Shown piece by piece: positions 35,975 through 43,439 of a stretch of DNA of 64,000 bases. Both the position numbers and the translations under genes were made by a program. Source of the stretch: Symbiodinium natans (lineage: Eukaryota > Sar > Dinophyceae > Suessiales > Symbiodiniaceae); NCBI GenBank assembly GCA_905221605.1, contig CAJNDS010002679.1, positions 525,501 through 589,500 on the forward strand, given 5' to 3'. The first letter of the stretch is position 1. Each line of letters opens with the position of its first letter. Under the pieces are notes generated by a model that was not told the origin of the DNA, did not search any database, and was given only the letters and a program-made list of their open reading frames with translations.

Positions 35975-37051
35975 TTATTTGTTTTCTTTTATTAAAACAT
36001 AATGGTTGTTATTATCTTCATCAAGTCTTAATAGATTAATATGACATACTGGGTTTGTTATTTTTGTTACTTTATCAACTCTTATTTTATCTACATCTCT
36101 ATCAATTGTATAAACATTTACTGATTTTGTATTATCATTGACTTCTTCAAACTTATCTATATCATCATTACACGCTGGGAACTCTACACCGTCCCATTTA
36201 ATGAAATTATCATTTTGTAAATACTTATTATAATGATATAATCGTTCAGGATGGTCTTTTTTATATATGTCGTGAAACTTACACCATACACAATATTTAA
36301 AACATAAGTTATCATAATTTTTAATATTAATACACGCCTTTTTTAATGCAATCCAGCGCGGTAATTCAATATATTGACCTGCTCTTGTTGGGTCATATTT
36401 ATCATAATGAATAGTGATTTTATTAACTTTCTTTATGCTTAATCCTGACTTTTGCAGTTGCTTATTTTCTAAAATAATTTGAATATCATTTCCTGCATTA
36501 TTAACTGCTTTGTTTAATTCATCTTCATTTAAAATTGGATACATTCTACTTCTTATTGTTGTTAATATTTCTTCATCTTCTTCAACACTTTTTAAAACAA
36601 ACTCAACATCAATAAGTAATTTCATACTTTTATGTTTGTTTAAAAACTCTTTTAATCGTGATTTTTGATAATGAATGTGCCCTAAACCTTTAAAGCCTTC
36701 TTTGTCAATATCTATGATAGAATAGGTGTTTGCATATCGTTTTAAAGCACTAAAATTATCAGTTCTTTTTCCAAACGTTGATATAGCATATCGTTTTAAA
36801 TTCTTTCTAACCATAACCCCTTTACTGGCTTTGTCTAAAATCTCAAAACGTTTAAAATCAGGTGTTTTACTAATTTTATTTAATTGCTTTTTTAAGTTCC
36901 CTGTAAAAGGTTTTTCTTTGTCATATTTATATTGTTTTCCATCAATTATAATCTGTTTTAATTCTTTTCCTTTTTTAGTCTTTTTTATTTCGCCTTTTTT
37001 GCTATTTAATACATATCGCATTGCGGTTTTTAGGGCTCCTGTGTCTGCCAT
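35975..37051 (-). CDS. DNA polymerase B, N-terminal region fragment
   Basis: 358 codons from the true ATG. The N-terminal 220 residues are basic and little conserved. Residues about 235-358 (KKACINIKNYDNLCFKYCVW, then HYVLIKEN) match the region that precedes the exonuclease in Polinton polymerases. The frame is lost at an A-rich stretch (about 35975-35990). This domain may carry terminal-protein functions, which is not established by the sequence. Confidence 0.75.
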   Translation of the reverse strand: MADTGALKTAMRYVLNSKKGEIKKTKKGKELKQIIIDGKQYKYDKEKPFTGNLKKQLNKISKTPDFKRFEILDKASKGVMVRKNLKRYAISTFGKRTDNFSALKRYANTYSIIDIDKEGFKGLGHIHYQKSRLKEFLNKHKSMKLLIDVEFVLKSVEEDEEILTTIRSRMYPILNEDELNKAVNNAGNDIQIILENKQLQKSGLSIKKVNKITIHYDKYDPTRAGQYIELPRWIALKKACINIKNYDNLCFKYCVWCKFHDIYKKDHPERLYHYNKYLQNDNFIKWDGVEFPACNDDIDKFEEVNDNTKSVNVYTIDRDVDKIRVDKVTKITNPVCHINLLRLDEDNNNHYVLIKENK

Positions 37052-37069
37052 TAGGGTATAAGGTGGCTT

Positions 37070-37080
37070 CCCTTTAAGTA
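37070..37080 (-). promoter_or_regulatory. Early-type promoter motif upstream of the polymerase
   Basis: TACTTAAAGGG on the coding strand, about 19 bp before the polymerase ATG. It shares TACTTAAAG with the four motifs at 19.4-21.8 kb. Confidence 0.55.
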
Positions 37081-37534
37081 GTTTTGGTGTTGCCGGGTGT
37101 TGCTGGGTGTTGCGCTGGTTCTGGGGCTGGGCTGGGCACCAAGAGCACCGCGAGCATCAGGAGCATCAGAAGCATCAAGAGCATCAGGAGCATCATTTAA
37201 CCAAATTCCTAAACCATCCCCAAAAAATAAAATGTATGAAAAAAGAAGCGCTTTTTCACACAGGGGAATAAATCACGAAACGAAAGAATAAAAAAAGATG
37301 GGGTGCGCTCCTTTTTTAAAATCTTTCTCACTAACCTAAACCAAGCCACAACAACCCTGAACACTAAACCACAACAACCCTGAAAAAACCCTGAACGCCT
37401 AAACCGAAAAACCAAGCGGGGGAAGGAAGCACCGTTGCGTCGTAGTTCTCGGCGACAATGTCGTTCGTGTTCTTCTTGACCTGTCGTGTTTTTAGTAAAG
37501 CTTTTCTTTATTTTTCTACAAAAGTCCATAGGGT
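37081..37534. other. Composition switch: host-like GC-rich spacer
   Basis: Immediately beyond the polymerase promoter the sequence turns GC-rich (GTTGCCGGGTGTTGCTGGG...). It carries a 9-bp repeat (GAGCATCAG-type, 37151-37195) also seen at 17.2-17.3 kb, and CCCTGAAC/CCTAAACC words like host DNA (37330-37410). A 106-codon leftward frame (37209-37529) is not convincing. This may be captured host DNA. Confidence 0.5.
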
Positions 37535-37696
37535 ATGTCGGGGATTATTGATTTTATTTGTTTATGGTCTATCATATTAATATTTTTCGCAATTTATGGT
37601 GTATTTTGTATAGGATTTCCATATATATTTATAGTCTCCAATATTTTTTCAAATACTATACGCTTTGATTTTTTATTTATGGGTTTTAGGGTTTAG
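37535..37696 (+). CDS. Possible small membrane protein, 53 residues
   Basis: An ATG at 37535 opens a frame rich in Ile/Phe (IIDFICLWSIILIFFAIYGV then FCIGFPYIFIVSNIF), suggesting two membrane segments. It ends at TAG inside a telomere-like word (GGGTTTTAGGGTTTAG). The body is AT-rich like the viral half and unlike its surroundings. No family recognised. It could be a viral membrane protein or a fortuitous A/T-rich frame. Confidence 0.35.
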   Translation: MSGIIDFICLWSIILIFFAIYGVFCIGFPYIFIVSNIFSNTIRFDFLFMGFRV

Positions 37697-37818
37697 GATG
37701 CAATCAATCAGTGGCGACCGCACGGACTGCTTCATTTTGCCTCACCCCGTCAGGCTTTCAGCATTATCAGGTTCATTGCTTGGCGTCATCAAGCACGGTT
37801 TTAGACTATCCCCTGATA

Positions 37819-37838
37819 GATGCCTTTTTTAAGGCATC
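37819..37838. terminator. 8-bp stem, TTTT-loop hairpin downstream of 38044-38655
   Basis: GATGCCTT and AAGGCATC flank TTTT. It is the third hairpin of this geometry and follows the 23-bp repeats, about 200 bp beyond the leftward gene's stop. Confidence 0.45.
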
Positions 37839-37867
37839 TGAAAGAGCATTCCCAGAACCAGTACCCA

Positions 37868-37982
37868 GTACCGAGAACTGAGTACTGATAGTACCGAGAA
37901 CTGAGTACTGACAGTACCGAGAATTGGGTACTGATAGTTCCTATTTTTGGGTACTGATAGTACCTTTATTTGGGGGTTGTCA
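37868..37982. repeat. Five tandem 23-bp repeats
   Basis: Units start at 37868, 37891, 37914, 37937 and 37960. The consensus is GTACCGAGAACTGAGTACTGATA. The first three are nearly identical and the last two diverge. They lie just beyond the 3' end of the gene at 38044. GTACTnnnAGTAC-like half-sites make each unit partly palindromic, so protein binding is possible. Confidence 0.85.
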
Positions 37983-38043
37983 GTCCTAAAATATTTTTCT
38001 AACGGTTCTGGAATAAAAGTACTGGGAGTACTCAAAAGTTGTC

Positions 38044-38655
38044 CTACATTACTGAACAACTATCTTGAGACTGTACAAGAGGTTCATTCTGTACAAGGTC
38101 AGACCTTTCAGAACCACGCATAAGACCACTTCGGTATGATATGATATGGTCAAGGTCTTTCAAAAAGTCTTCATTAGAAAAGACACGCTCCGAGCCTTTG
38201 CTGATGCTGTATTCAGCAGAATAGGCTTCTACAAATGACCCTACCAAACACTCACGAAGATGTAGTAGATGAGGTACAATTTCATCTATCTTCTTTATCT
38301 CTTTGATTGTGAGATGAGCACCAGCAACCAACTTGTCTTCGGTATTGATGCGTTTGTTCTGTCCCTTGTCTGCTTCAAAGATGCCCTTGAGTTCTCGGAT
38401 GTCCGAGTCGCTCATCTTTTCCATCGTAGGCTTGATGACGGGCTTGTCGTTTTTGATGTCATACTCAACGGCTTTTATCTTCTCCTTGATGGGGTTGATA
38501 AAAGAGCAAATCTCACGCGGAATGTCAAAGTCAGGCTCATTGATGTCTGACTTGTCCTTCTTCTTGATGTTTGCCTTAGCCCTTTGAGCAAGAGCCTTTG
38601 ATGCTTCCTTCTTGGACATCACATTGATAGGACGACGACCACCGAAGAGAACCAT
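38044..38655 (-). CDS. Unknown basic/helical protein of the right arm
   Basis: 203 residues from the first ATG (38655). The frame stays open a further 15 codons upstream but without an ATG. It begins MVLFGGRRPINVMSKKEASK, then a Lys-rich helical region and an acidic/hydrophobic C-terminal half ending in a disordered Ser/Gln tail. Base composition is clearly more GC-rich than the viral genes to the left, suggesting a different origin (host capture or recombination with another element). No family recognised. An AAGTAGTTTAG word upstream resembles one upstream of 39561. Confidence 0.65.
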   Translation of the reverse strand: MVLFGGRRPINVMSKKEASKALAQRAKANIKKKDKSDINEPDFDIPREICSFINPIKEKIKAVEYDIKNDKPVIKPTMEKMSDSDIRELKGIFEADKGQNKRINTEDKLVAGAHLTIKEIKKIDEIVPHLLHLRECLVGSFVEAYSAEYSISKGSERVFSNEDFLKDLDHIISYRSGLMRGSERSDLVQNEPLVQSQDSCSVM

Positions 38656-38883
38656 TGTGAGCAAAGGTTGGGTAAAGCGTCCTAAACTACTTTTGAGCAA
38701 AACGCCTAAGGATTAGCAAGGTCGCTGACAAGTCTGCAAGGCTCAGGTCGCAAATATGACCGTCTAAGCACTTGGATTTTATCAGTTCGCTTCGGTGTCA
38801 GCAAGTCTCGCACAAAAGCCTATCTAAAAGAAGACTTTGTCGCACGACAGTTCATGTCACAAGCATCTCATGAAATGAAACGC

Positions 38884-39561
38884 TCACGCAAGACGGAGAT
38901 GATCGCCATCCTTCAACATGATGTCGACTTTGGCGAAAGCATCGCCGTTCAACTTTGCTGGTCCTTGGCTTGGAAGTTGGACGCCCTTGAAGAAAAGGTG
39001 TAGGTTCTTCTGGTCCTTGGCGTCAAAGAAGTTGAAGAGACGACACGCCTCACTCTTCAGCTTGGCGGAGTTGTTGAGCACAGGGTTAAAGGTGAGGGAC
39101 TTGACGACGTCGGGGTCATTCTCCTTCTTCTTGTAATGGATGTAGAAGGTCACATTCTCACCCAAGATGGATTTTTTCACGATGTCCTTTGTGATGCCTT
39201 CCTTCTTCTCCAGATAGAGAACATGTGAGGTCAAGCGTTCAATCTCGGTCTCGATCTCTTTAATCTGGTCCTTTGGGTTGTCGTAGCCGTCAAGGGTTGC
39301 CTTTGTCTCGGTGCTCAAGCTGGCGAGCAACTTCTGAATGTCAAACTTCCACACTTTCCATGCCTCCTTCTTCTCGGAACTGCTTGTGGTCTTTGTTGGC
39401 ATCATCGCACTATCAACAGCGGAAGAAGAAGCTGACGGAAGTTTCTCATCTCCGGGCTTGGGCTCATTGGTCTTCTCATCATCTTTGGTCGGGAGCTTCT
39501 CATCATCTTTGGTCGGGAGCTCATTGAGCTTCTCATTGGGCTTCTGATTGTATCCATCCAT
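38884..39561 (-). CDS. Unknown protein with possible ubiquitin-like C-terminus
   Basis: 225 residues. The N-terminus has a tandem LPTKDDEK repeat (residues 15-30) and is disordered to about 60. Residues 62-125 are helical (KKEAWKVWKFDIQKLLASL...). The last 90 residues look beta-rich. The end (LHLFFKGVQLP...FAKVDIMLKDGDHLRL) follows the beta-grasp pattern of ubiquitin-like domains (compare L.F.GkqL...I.dgstl.lv), without a C-terminal GG. Composition is GC-richer than the rest of the element. It is the gene nearest the right TIR. The ubiquitin-like reading is an inference from pattern only. Confidence 0.65.
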   Translation of the reverse strand: MDGYNQKPNEKLNELPTKDDEKLPTKDDEKTNEPKPGDEKLPSASSSAVDSAMMPTKTTSSSEKKEAWKVWKFDIQKLLASLSTETKATLDGYDNPKDQIKEIETEIERLTSHVLYLEKKEGITKDIVKKSILGENVTFYIHYKKKENDPDVVKSLTFNPVLNNSAKLKSEACRLFNFFDAKDQKNLHLFFKGVQLPSQGPAKLNGDAFAKVDIMLKDGDHLRLA

Positions 39562-39760
39562 TGCTAGGGTCTAAAAGACTACTTACAGCAACAGGCAAGC
39601 TTCAAGCACAAAAAAGCCTGCAGAATAAGTTGATGCTTCCAATGTGTGACATATCTTCATAACTTGTCTTTCAGTCACAGCAATCAATAAGCGAGCAAGG
39701 CGCGCCAGTTCCTGATGGTGGTGAAGTTGAAGAAGTCGCCCAACATCCTATATCCATAAA
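39562..39760. other. Right sub-terminal spacer
   Basis: 199 bp between the last gene and the right TIR. GC content is intermediate. No open frame or repeat of note. The promoter of the leftward gene at 39561 should lie here. Confidence 0.5.
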
Positions 39761-40129
39761 TTATTATAAATCTTTGGTAAAGTCTTTGAGGTGGGCTAGT
39801 CCCAGAAAACGGGTGAGGTGATATGATGAAGGTTGAAAGTGGATTAGGTGAGCATGTTGAGAAATGAAATAAATGAATTTATAGATACTTAAATTTTTAT
39901 TGGGATGAGAAACGGATGAGGTGACGATGTTGATGATGGGGTGGAAGACGAAACGAAAGAGCGGGACAAAACAATGATAACGGATAAGGTGACGATTATG
40001 ATGAAAACGAAGCAGGGGGAAAGGTGAGAGAACGGATGAGGTGGCTATATATGGTAGGGCAAGGTCTCAGAACCACCCCTGATATAGCCCTAGGGCCACA
40101 CCTCAGAACCATCCTTTTTACAATTTTTT
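39761..40129 (-). repeat. Right terminal inverted repeat (369 bp)
   Basis: Reverse complement of 18418-18786, with no difference seen by eye. It ends CAATTTTTT, followed by GGGGGTGGGGG in the satellite. Identity of the two ends suggests recent insertion or ongoing homogenisation. Confidence 0.95.
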
Positions 40130-40405
40130 GGGGGTGGGGGTCGACAGGTCGGGTGGGTCAGGGTCGCCTGGTCTTGAGGTGGGGAGAAGGGGGGGTCAAA
40201 TCAGAAGGTAAGGGCCACCGGGTGGGGGGGGGGTGTTGTCCGGGGCGGAAGGGGAGGGGGGTGGGGTTTGGGTGGTGGGCTTCGGGCTCGGGAGGAGAAG
40301 GGGGTAGGGGCAGGGCAAGCACGCACGGAGCGTTTTGGTTGGCGGTCAAAAATCGTCGGTTCTGAACCCGACAAAAAAAGTGTTTTTGAGTTTTTTGTTT
40401 ATGCC
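40130..40405. repeat. GC-rich satellite block (right flank of the element)
   Basis: This continues the unit interrupted by the element (TCGACAGGTCGGGTGGGTCAGGGTCGCCTGG) and one further unit ending AAAAAAAGTGTTTTTGAGTTTTTTG. Same family and orientation as 17680-18417. Confidence 0.85.
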
Positions 40406-42726
40406 AAGGTGCTATCGGCCGATGCTGCTTGTGGGTGGTTTCCAGTAGCACTGCTCGGCCCCTCAGGCACAGGCGCGTGGGCTTTGGTCCACAGCTTGTG
40501 CTCGCTCCATGGCCAAATGATTAATGGACAGATGTTGCCGATTGCAGCTTGGAAAGAAGATAAACTTCTGCTTCAGAAGCAATGTGGAGCTCAGATTCTC
40601 GTCAAAAGGCAGAAATGCCATGTCTTTGGCACAACTCAAATCGCTGGGATTGGCATGCGAAAAAAGTTGATGCTACGAGGCCATCCCGATAAAAATGGCG
40701 ACAGACATCTGTTTGACCTGGCCATGATTCTGGCTTCATGACATAGCCATGTGTTTTCGTGAGAAAGGTGCGGAGCGCAAAAAGAATCTTGACACTGGCA
40801 TGCATACTATTGTTATCAGTAAGCGGATTTTGTTACAATCAGTTATCTCTGAATGGCACTTGCCAGGCAATGACTTCTTGCTCTTCACCAGCCGGAGCCT
40901 TACGTACGACATCCATGCTTTGGTGCTCGGCTAATTCCAACCTAGAGCCTCCGTGGAAGTGGATGTATGTCACTGGTCTCATTCTTCAATTCAAAACCAA
41001 TCGTGTCGATGGCAGCTACGATTGGTGAAAGGAATCATGGGCAGCTGTTGCTGTGACGATTGGAAATTTTATGAGGTAGTGAGGCAGAAGAAATGCTACA
41101 TGTCAGCGACTTATATGCAACGCAAACAGTTTGCATTTGTCCTGTCCCAATCATATCTGCGCTGGTGGTGAGGCTGATTGGCGCATCGAGTTGGTGGCGC
41201 CCGGCTGGACAAGAGCAACCCGCCAGTGCACGGTGGGCATGCTTCTGGAGGCTGAGTCTCGATGGCAGCGCAAAGCAATGATAGGAACTGGAATGTTAGC
41301 TGCAGACCGAGGAGCTGGCCAGCATGCTGTACTTTCTGAACCTTCTCGGCTGCAAGTAAGAGACTTTTAGCAGGCAAGTTCAAGAACGATTTGCTTCCGA
41401 TTTCGATTAAAAGACTCCTCGCAGTGCAGGGGTTTGCCTTATTATATAGGAGCACCGTGCACTTAAAATGGCTGAGGGAGATTGCAAAGCACGGTATTCG
41501 TCCCACAAAAATTGTTCAGGGTGCCGACGGCCGAGGGCTAGTTGGTCAATTGCGTGAGGTCTGAGGCAAACTTGTGCTTGGCTAGCATCAACAGAGCCTA
41601 GTGTGTCGTGCCATGTCACTCGCGGAATGAAGTTCTTTCTCCTTAGCCAATCTCTGCAGACCTTGCACTTCAGTACGACACCTCCAGCTTTGGGATTTAG
41701 AGTAGTACCGTAAGCAAGAAATCTGGAAACCCCAACAGTCTAGATCCCAATTTCACGTTCTGCGTAGCCGTCAAGCCTCAGAACATTCTTGTGTTTGTTG
41801 AAGATCTGAGAACAGCCGTACTGCTGCGGCCTTAGTACTATGCGGTCACAGGCGTAACGTACACACGGGGGCCTCGGGGCTTCGGCTTGACCAGGAACAT
41901 GGAGCGTCTTGTCATCAGCGACATTGGGGCGATGCCGGCAACCGTCCCGAAGTGGTGGCTTCAGGCTGGCTCTGTGTCGTGTTAGTGCATGGCTTCCTAG
42001 AGAAGACCCACCAGGAAACAGAGAGTGCAGACGAGGCTCCCCTTCGTGTTGCAGTGTGGTTAGTTGCCTGTGTATCAGTCGTCTCGCATCAGGATGAGGA
42101 GGTGCCATGCCCCATGCATCAGAACTATGCCCGGAGCCAAAAGAATGATGAGGGAAAATGTTCAGTGCGATTGGTAATGCAGAACGTTTGCTGCGAGGCG
42201 AAGAACTGCTTCTTACTGGCAGCAGCGGGCGCCATCCTCGATGAGAACGATCGGCCTTTTGAGGGCGTCGATGGCTATGACATCTCAACGTGCAAGGCGG
42301 ATTGCACGCGCTATGCTGACCTTTGTCAGTACTGTCCCGGTCTGAGGTGCCCCAGGTGCCGATGGGCCACTTCTCGCTCGTGCTATGGGGTAGCCCGCAC
42401 GGCAATGCCGGGCACTGTAATGCAGAAGAGTGCTTGCCGCGTTGCTGCCTTGTCCGTGCAGCAAGGTTTGCGATGGCTCACATGGGGGCGGAGGTCACTG
42501 TGCCAATGAGGAGTACAAGTCGCGAGCCTTTTGCTCCATCGCTTGGAAGCCCAAGCCTCAGACGACGTTTTCCACTAGCAAGTCTCTGATTAGCCAATTA
42601 GACTCAGGAGCCGAGGGTCAGCGATCATGCTGTACTCACAGTACTATGAGCACGTGTAGTTTTACGCCCCGCCACCAGGCGCAGGAATGCGTATGCAAAT
42701 AGCTCGCGGCAGTTGCGAGCACACGT
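40406..42726. other. 2.3-kb unique segment between satellite blocks, no recognised gene
   Basis: No telomere-type words occur here, unlike most of the host DNA. Open frames up to 221 codons exist on both strands (for example 40268-40741 plus, 41952-42509 plus, 41740-42405 minus), but none carries a motif I recognise. The plus-strand frames are Cys/Trp-rich and broken by stops every 40-150 codons, as in a decayed gene or an intron-containing one. I saw no terminal repeats at its borders with the satellite. Confidence 0.5.
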
Positions 42727-43380
42727 TTCATCACACCTGGTCAGGGGGCAGGGGGTGGGGGTGTGGGTCGACAGGTCGGGTGGGTCCGGGTCGCCTGGTC
42801 GGGGGGTGGGGTAGGGGGTAAGGGTCAGGTGGGCAGGGGGTAGGGGATGTGGGTTGGTGGACTTCGGGCTCGGGAGGAGTAGGGGGTAGGGGCAGGGCAA
42901 GCACGCACGGAGCGTTTTTGTGGGTTGGCGGCCAAAAGTCGTCGGTTCTGAACCCGACAAAAAAAGTGTTTTTGAGTTTGTTGGGGTCGGGAGGGGGAAT
43001 CCCTGGTCGGGGGGCGGAAGGTCGTCGGGTGGGGGGGGGTCCCCTGGTCCGGGGCGGAAGAGGAGGGGGGTGGGGTAGGAGCGTTTTTGTGTCGACAAAA
43101 AAAGTGTTTTTGAGGGTCACCTGGTCGGGGGGTGGGGGAGAAGGGGGGTGTAGGGGGTAAGGGTCAGGTGGGCAGGGGGTCAGGGCCACCAGCAAGGAAC
43201 GGGTTTGCAAGCACGCACGGAGCGCTTTTGTGGGTTAGCGGTCACAAATCGTCGGTTCTGAACAGGACAAAAAAAGTGTTTTTGAGTTTTTTGGGGCCGG
43301 GAGGGGGGGGTCCCTGGTCGGGGGGCGGAGGGGTCGTCAGGTCGGGGGGGGGGGTGGGGGGGGGGGGGGGGGGTTCGTCA
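42727..43380. repeat. GC-rich satellite block (distal)
   Basis: Further units of the satellite at 17680-18417, with GACTTCGGGCTCGGGAGG, GCACGCACGGAGCG and AAAAAAAGTGTTTTTGAG words near 42850-42990, 43080-43115 and 43205-43300. It ends in a G-rich run at 43340-43372. Pro/Gly-rich open frames are artefacts. Confidence 0.85.
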
Positions 43381-43439
43381 GGACTACCTCCCGTGTAAGG
43401 GGCTTCCCGGGCGCTCGACCCCAAAGGCGGGGTCGGCGG

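Larger units (their letters stand above)
33327..37051 (-). pseudogene. Protein-primed DNA polymerase B (Polinton type), broken in three places
   Basis: This is the replicative polymerase, which copies linear genomes from a protein primer. Taken together it spans about 1,240 codons. Order: Polinton-specific N-terminal region, a zinc-finger-like Cys motif (CQYCQKGF), Exo I (YGDFE), a CxxC/HCH-type zinc site, Exo II (HNLKNYDAH), Exo III (YHDLYLKTD), motif A (LDANNLYG), motif B (KLMNNAVYG), motif C (YTDTDS), a KPKSYTF segment and a C-terminal tail. Breaks: a frameshift near 35985, a frameshift near 34008, and an in-frame TAG at about 33511, after which coding-like sequence runs to TAA at 33327-33329. 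The ATG at 37051 follows an early-type motif. All active-site motifs are intact, so either the locus is recently inactivated or the sequence has errors. Confidence 0.85.
18418..40129. mobile_element. Polinton/Maverick-type integrated virus (21.7 kb)
   Basis: The element is bounded by 369-bp terminal inverted repeats beginning AAAAAATTGTAAAAAGG. It encodes the Polinton hallmark set: rve integrase, protein-primed DNA polymerase B, packaging ATPase, double-jelly-roll major capsid protein and penton-like protein. Accessories include a lipase, an S74 fibre and zinc-finger proteins. Flanks are GGGGG on both sides (possibly extended to GGGGGTGGGGG). Comparison with an uninterrupted satellite copy near 17.79 kb supports a 5-bp duplication. 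The body is AT-rich, unlike the GC-rich host, except for the right arm (about 37.08-39.76 kb). The polymerase and integrase reading frames are interrupted as written. No adenain-type protease is recognised. Confidence 0.93.

Noticed and set aside
37829-38059. 76-codon leftward frame over the 23-bp repeats
   Set aside because: It lacks a proper ATG, overlaps the end of the gene at 38044 and is mostly the translated tandem repeat.
41740-42405. 221-codon leftward frame in the 2.3-kb unique block
   Set aside because: Arg/His/Pro/Ser-rich shadow typical of the reverse strand of GC-rich DNA; no domain seen and the plus strand is open over the same stretch.
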